17,937 nucleotides of DNA, taken from positions 1 to 17,937 of the forward strand of contig DJGZ01000004.1 of assembly GCA_002433025.1 (NCBI GenBank), written 5' to 3'. The notes beneath the pieces were generated by a model that did not search any database, was not told the origin of the DNA, and was given only the letters and a program-made list of their open reading frames with translations. The position numbers were made by a program, and so were the translations under genes. This DNA comes from Bacteroidales bacterium UBA5833 (GTDB taxonomy: Bacteria > Bacteroidota > Bacteroidia > Bacteroidales > Lentimicrobiaceae). Position 1 is the first letter of the stretch, and every line of letters begins with the position of its first letter. Shown one piece after another: positions 14,463 to 17,937 of this stretch.

Positions 14463-15903
14463 GGAGCCAGATAAACCTACTGGAGGAAGCAAAATTAAAG
14501 TTTCAGTTACAAGTATTGAAGCAATTTCATACTCCTTCGGTGATATTAAGGCAACCATTTCAGGCCTAGACAGTAACAAAGTAAACATTACCAACCATGG
14601 TTTCTGCTGGTCAACAACTCCGGATCCTGATCTGAATAGTTCTATTATAGAATTGGGGCAGAGAAATGAATTTGGCTCTTTTACTACCCGGTTATCTGGC
14701 CTTGATGAAAACAAAAAGTATTATGTACGTGCTTTTGTCAGCATTCCCAGCAGAAATATTCTCGGGCCCTCCACAGAGTTTACAACCCTTGAGAGAGGTC
14801 TTGCAGTTGTTACAATAGACAGTATAAACAGTATTGCGGTAAACTCCGCATGTTGTTTTTCATCGGTATTATCAGATGGTGGTTATGATGTAACCGCCCG
14901 CGGTGTTTGCTGGGATACCACCGGTAATCCCACCTTGCAAAAATGTATCAATTTTACCACCAATGGAAACGGAACAGGTCCATTTATCAGTGATATTACC
15001 GGCCTTACCCCTTCAACTACTTATTTTGTTAGGGCTTATGCAACGAATATCTCCGGAACAGCTTATGGAAACCAGATCAGTTTCACCACTTCTGCGCCGG
15101 TTGCAGTCGTTTTTATGAACGAAATCTATTCCAGAGGTACAATAGAAAATCCTGACTGGATTGAAATTTATAACACATCAACAACAGTAGCTGCCGATAT
15201 CAGTGGTTTTAAAATCTACGATAACGGCGGACAAGCGGGAACCAAGCCTAAAAAGGAATTTCCGGCCGGGACAGTGATTCAACCGGGAGGATTTTTTGTA
15301 ATTGTGGTTGATGGTGATGATGCCAGTGGATTTGGGCTTTCAAGCGGAGGTGAGCAGGTTTGGCTCGAAAATGCTACAGGAACAATAATAGATGATATCA
15401 CTTTTCCGGCTCTTGCCGAAACCGAGTCATATGGCCGCTATCCTGACGGTACTGCCAATCTGCAGATTCTGAGCATTCTTACACCAGGTGCTGCTAACGA
15501 CAACTCAACTCCTCCTCCGGCCGCAACCCAGGTTACCGGCACGGCCCGCTTTCCGGCCGGCGTGTCAGGCGATCTGTCGAACGCCAAGGTCAGTCTCTAC
15601 ACTTCTTATGACAACTGGCTATACAACCAGCCCATCAAATACGGCGCTGTCACAGGTTCCGGTGCAACAGTTTCGTTTACTCTTACAAATGTTATTCCTG
15701 GTAACTATTACCTTGATGTATGGAAAGACATAGATAACAGTGCCACCTGGACATCAGGAGACTATGTAGGCTGGTATGGATCCGGTGGTTTAGGCAGTCC
15801 ACAACTTATAGAATTCCAGATTTCCCAGGGCCAGACTTTCAGCTGTTCGGTGGATATGTATATTATCGCCAAAAGCGCCATGAGCCCGAAGCTCAATAAG
15901 TAA
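14377..15903 (+). CDS. Lipoprotein with two fibronectin-like modules, lamin-tail domain and C-terminal beta domain (paralogue 3)
   Basis: The 508-residue protein starts at ATG 14377 and has the same signal peptide and LVTC lipobox as paralogue 2. Residues about 20-240 are two fibronectin-like modules closely matching that gene. FISUMP is then absent. Instead, about 245-378 is a lamin-tail domain: VVFMNEIYSRGTIENPDWIE, IYNTS, ISGFKIYDNGG and QPGGFFVIVVDG. Residues about 385-502 form a transthyretin/carboxypeptidase-regulatory-like beta domain (TGTARFPAGVSGDLSNAKVS, IPGNYYLDVWKDID). Lamin-tail domains in secreted bacterial proteins accompany nucleases and surface proteins; no enzyme is fused here. 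An orphan FISUMP tail directly after its stop shows that this domain pair replaced most of a FISUMP domain. Confidence 0.82.
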   Translation: MRLNKHKHSWISNSIIALFLLLLLVTCEKEPDKPTGGSKIKVSVTSIEAISYSFGDIKATISGLDSNKVNITNHGFCWSTTPDPDLNSSIIELGQRNEFGSFTTRLSGLDENKKYYVRAFVSIPSRNILGPSTEFTTLERGLAVVTIDSINSIAVNSACCFSSVLSDGGYDVTARGVCWDTTGNPTLQKCINFTTNGNGTGPFISDITGLTPSTTYFVRAYATNISGTAYGNQISFTTSAPVAVVFMNEIYSRGTIENPDWIEIYNTSTTVAADISGFKIYDNGGQAGTKPKKEFPAGTVIQPGGFFVIVVDGDDASGFGLSSGGEQVWLENATGTIIDDITFPALAETESYGRYPDGTANLQILSILTPGAANDNSTPPPAATQVTGTARFPAGVSGDLSNAKVSLYTSYDNWLYNQPIKYGAVTGSGATVSFTLTNVIPGNYYLDVWKDIDNSATWTSGDYVGWYGSGGLGSPQLIEFQISQGQTFSCSVDMYIIAKSAMSPKLNK

Positions 15904-16158
15904 TTACTGGGATCTTCTATCGGTGGCTGGACTAACTGGAACGATCCATGGTACGCTGCATTAAAAATGCAATCTGCCGGGTACCTGAACTTCTTCGATG
16001 GCTCGCTGCTCGACCGTGGTTCGGTCGGCGTGTACTGGAGCAATACGCAGTTCGATTCAGACTACGGCCGATACCTGTCCATCAGCAACAGTGGCAGCAG
16101 CTACATGTACGGTAACGATAAGGCAAGCGGCTTCTCAGTCCGCTGCCTTAGTGACTGA
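15904..16158 (+). pseudogene. Orphan FISUMP domain C-terminus (remnant or silent cassette)
   Basis: Read in frame from just after the preceding stop, the translation (LLGSSIGGWTNWN, then ALKMQSAG, FFDGSLLDRGSVGVYWS and the terminal GFSVRCLSD) matches the last ~83 residues of the FISUMP domains of paralogues 1 and 2. The rest of the domain, a signal peptide and a credible start are missing; ATG 15967 is internal. It is the tail of the gene broken by the lamin-tail insertion, or an unexpressed donor cassette. Its end (16003-16158) is a third variable region with CTC, GAC, GTG, TTC, TCC and AGC at positions that are AAC, ACC, AGC or TAC in region 1. Confidence 0.75.
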
Positions 16159-16224
16159 CAGTTATAAGTGGATTTGTGACCTGCTGGTGCGCGATAAAAG
16201 AAATGTTGGATCAAAAGTATAACC

Positions 16225-16911
16225 GTGTACTCAAAAGTTGCGATTGAACAAACTAAGAAAGAAACATACAACCAGGTTGTTCCTGTCCTTGGGTTGTTAA
16301 ATGAAGAAATACAGGTGATTGGCACCGCCATTGTACTGAAATGTGGGCTCATTATAACTGCTGCCCATACCTTTTACAATGAGGTTAAAGAAGGAGGTCT
16401 TGTAATTTGTGCTTCAAGAAAGGATGAAGTTTTTGAAATTGAGGTTAATCACGAGAGGTTCGCCTTGGGGGAGCCATTATATGAAAGATGTTCCTGGGAT
16501 TATAAAACTATTGTTGATGAAACGTACCATGATTTGAGCATTTTTAAGTTGCCTGAGGGGCTTAATCTACATTCCGGGTTTGAGCTATCACATAATACAG
16601 AATTTAAAGAATCTGTTTTATTGAAGGGTTATCCACATTCCACCGGTGAGCTTGAGTCTATCAGGTCAGCTGTTTATAATGAAAAAAGTTCAACACGAAC
16701 TTACCAAAAGGAGCCTTTGATCCGGAAGATGTTCACAAATTGCTTTCAGTTACAGGAGAATATAACGCCTGGCATGAGCGGTGGGCCGGTTCATTTTCAA
16801 AATGAAGTTTTGGGGATGAATGTATATGGGCATCCGTATTCAGGTACAACCGCAATAAAAGCAGAATATATTCTCGAAATAATTGAAAAGGAAGTATTAC
16901 TTGATGGATAG
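16225..16911 (+). CDS. Cytoplasmic trypsin-like serine protease
   Basis: The 228-residue protein has a complete trypsin-fold triad: His48 in GLIITAAHTF, Asp103 in YHDLSIFKL and Ser185 in ITPGMSGGPV. It has no signal peptide or membrane segment, so it should be cytoplasmic, unusual for a bacterial trypsin-like enzyme. Translation must start at GTG 16225, because no ATG lies between the upstream stop and the catalytic His region. There is no PDZ domain, so it is not a DegP/HtrA protein, and at this length it is little more than the catalytic domain. It ends 11 nt before the RES-like gene, which suggests one transcript. Base composition is more AT-rich than the lipoprotein genes upstream. Likely role: regulated cleavage of a partner (inference). 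Confidence 0.82.
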   Translation: MYSKVAIEQTKKETYNQVVPVLGLLNEEIQVIGTAIVLKCGLIITAAHTFYNEVKEGGLVICASRKDEVFEIEVNHERFALGEPLYERCSWDYKTIVDETYHDLSIFKLPEGLNLHSGFELSHNTEFKESVLLKGYPHSTGELESIRSAVYNEKSSTRTYQKEPLIRKMFTNCFQLQENITPGMSGGPVHFQNEVLGMNVYGHPYSGTTAIKAEYILEIIEKEVLLDG

Positions 16912-16922
16912 TAGAAATTGAT

Positions 16923-17882
16923 ATGGAACTTGAAAAAATTGAAATTCTGGATTCGGAAATGCCCCTGAAACTTCTAAATCTAAAATTGCTTGAAGAATTT
17001 CAAAACAGAGCAGACACTTTAACTAAATCTGAAGTCACCTATCTTAAAAATAATCTGGGTGAATTACTGGGAATTGTTCCAATAAAGCCGGAAAAAATTA
17101 CAGATAAGAATTTCACTCATCCTTTTGAAAGGATGGTAATTAACCCTTGCAATAAGCGCATAAATTGTCTTGAAGGATTAAGGTACCCACCGGAAAGTAT
17201 CAAACACAAACTAAATTATAACCGGGCCAGTCTTGAAGGGCAATCCATATTTTATGCAGGAGCCCATGGAACACTTCCGGTTACAGTGGAGACAAAACCA
17301 CAAAAGGGGCAATTAATCACGATTTCGAAATGGGTATTAAAGGAAAATACTACGCTAAACATGGCCATAATATGTCAGGATCATGAAATAGCATTGTCAA
17401 ATCCGGAAGAGTTATACTCTTGTTATCAGGATTATCATGCGCAACTAAAAAGGCTGCAACCCAATACAAGGCAAATAATTGAAAGGATTTATCAGTTAGT
17501 TATTGAAGCATTTACAAGGGAAGTTAATCCTTCAATTAAACAGGGGTATCTTTTCAGTGCTTTATTTGCAAATCTTTTCTTTTTTGACCCTTGTAATCCT
17601 GTTGATGCAATTTATTACCCAAGTGTTCCTAACAAAGGGGGTGCAATGAACCTGGCAGTAAAACCTGATATAATTGATAGCAAATTTCAAATGGTTGAAG
17701 CATCAGAATTTGTTGTAGTAAAAAATGCGGAGCCAGGTGCCCGTATTTGGCATAATTTTCATACTGCCACATGCAAACAGTATGATAAACATTCCCTAAT
17801 GTTAATGTGGGATGATCACATAAGACCTCCTGATAATCCGGTAAATGAGATTATTATAAAAAATGAAATTCAATTTGATTAA
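16923..17882 (+). CDS. RES-domain-like protein, putative NAD+-consuming toxin/effector
   Basis: The 319-residue protein has no signal peptide. An N-terminal extension of about 90 residues, partly helical, comes before a region resembling the RES fold (ADP-ribosyltransferase-like; characterised RES toxins degrade NAD+). Arg101 in LNYNRASLEG, Tyr111 in SIFYAGAHG and Glu123 in VTVETKP fall in the Arg-Tyr-Glu order and rough spacing of RES active sites. A later segment, FSALFANLFF then DAIYYPSV and MNLAVKPDIID, matches the typical RES C-terminal 'DGI-Y-PS ... N-AL' pattern with Tyr and Ser at about 232-234. Classic RES toxins are about 150-230 residues with an Xre antitoxin just upstream; here that place is taken by the protease. 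Identification is by motif reading only. Confidence 0.55.
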   Translation: MELEKIEILDSEMPLKLLNLKLLEEFQNRADTLTKSEVTYLKNNLGELLGIVPIKPEKITDKNFTHPFERMVINPCNKRINCLEGLRYPPESIKHKLNYNRASLEGQSIFYAGAHGTLPVTVETKPQKGQLITISKWVLKENTTLNMAIICQDHEIALSNPEELYSCYQDYHAQLKRLQPNTRQIIERIYQLVIEAFTREVNPSIKQGYLFSALFANLFFFDPCNPVDAIYYPSVPNKGGAMNLAVKPDIIDSKFQMVEASEFVVVKNAEPGARIWHNFHTATCKQYDKHSLMLMWDDHIRPPDNPVNEIIIKNEIQFD

Positions 17883-17893
17883 TCAGAGATAAA

Positions 17894-17937
17894 CTCAGTG
17901 AACCTCAGTGCCTCCTCTGGTGCGCCACGAGGCGTGT
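17894..17937 (+). repeat. Short CTCAGTG repeats and partial hairpin at the right edge
   Basis: CTCAGTG occurs at 17894-17900 and 17904-17910, followed by CTCCTCTGG, resembling the degenerate CTCTGTG-type dispersed repeats found after genes in Bacteroidota. A small CGCC/GGCG hairpin then begins and is cut by the window edge. Confidence 0.3.

Noticed and set aside
15967..16158. Independent small protein starting at ATG 15967
   Set aside because: The Met is internal to FISUMP homology that continues upstream to about 15910; no signal peptide or promoter is present.
16923..17882. Classical RES-Xre toxin-antitoxin pair
   Set aside because: The upstream gene is a trypsin-like protease with a full triad, not an Xre helix-turn-helix protein, and no Xre-like frame is visible on either side.

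Overview
The window most likely comes from a member of the Bacteroidota. Signal peptides end in the 'AQ' style typical of that phylum. Genes lack clear Shine-Dalgarno sequences. One good TTTG-N19-TAnnTTTG promoter is visible. The families present (FISUMP lipoproteins with fibronectin-like repeats, an ECF sigma/anti-sigma pair, a DUF4384 protein, a secreted caspase-like peptidase) are also typical of the phylum. The genus cannot be told from the sequence.

Layout. (1) 3-752: 3' part of a formylglycine-generating-enzyme-like (FGE/sulfatase-modifying-factor fold) gene that begins before the window. (2) 753-1135: non-coding DNA ending in a degraded tRNA-Asn-like 3' fragment that abuts and truncates an hsdM gene. 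(3) 1070-3454, minus strand: an AbiE-type (type IV) toxin-antitoxin pair translationally coupled to the truncated type I methyltransferase gene, with a perfect 18-bp palindrome over its likely promoter. (4) 3455-4029: divergent intergenic region with a strong hairpin next to a Bacteroides-type promoter. (5) 4030-10625, plus strand: an ordered cassette of ECF sigma factor, membrane anti-sigma-like protein, exported transglutaminase-like protein, exported DUF4384 protein, exported caspase-like peptidase and exported likely outer-membrane beta-barrel protein. (6) 10646-16158: three tandem lipoprotein genes with fibronectin-like repeats. Two end in a FISUMP (C-type-lectin-like) domain with hypervariable C-terminal loops. 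In the third, a lamin-tail domain plus another beta domain stands where FISUMP is expected, and an orphan FISUMP tail lies just after its stop codon. (7) 16225-17882: a two-gene unit of a leaderless trypsin-like serine protease and a protein resembling the RES NAD+-degrading toxin fold.

How it may work together (inference). The sigma/anti-sigma pair probably senses an envelope condition and controls the exported cassette behind it. The lipoproteins look like surface-displayed binding proteins diversified by tandem duplication, domain swapping and variable C-terminal loops; the loop variation resembles the targets of diversity-generating retroelements, but no reverse transcriptase or template repeat is in the window. 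The trypsin/RES pair is the best candidate for an undescribed conflict system: a cytoplasmic protease next to a putative NAD+-consuming effector, with no Xre antitoxin. The AbiE pair, broken hsdM and tRNA fragment mark an old genomic-island boundary.
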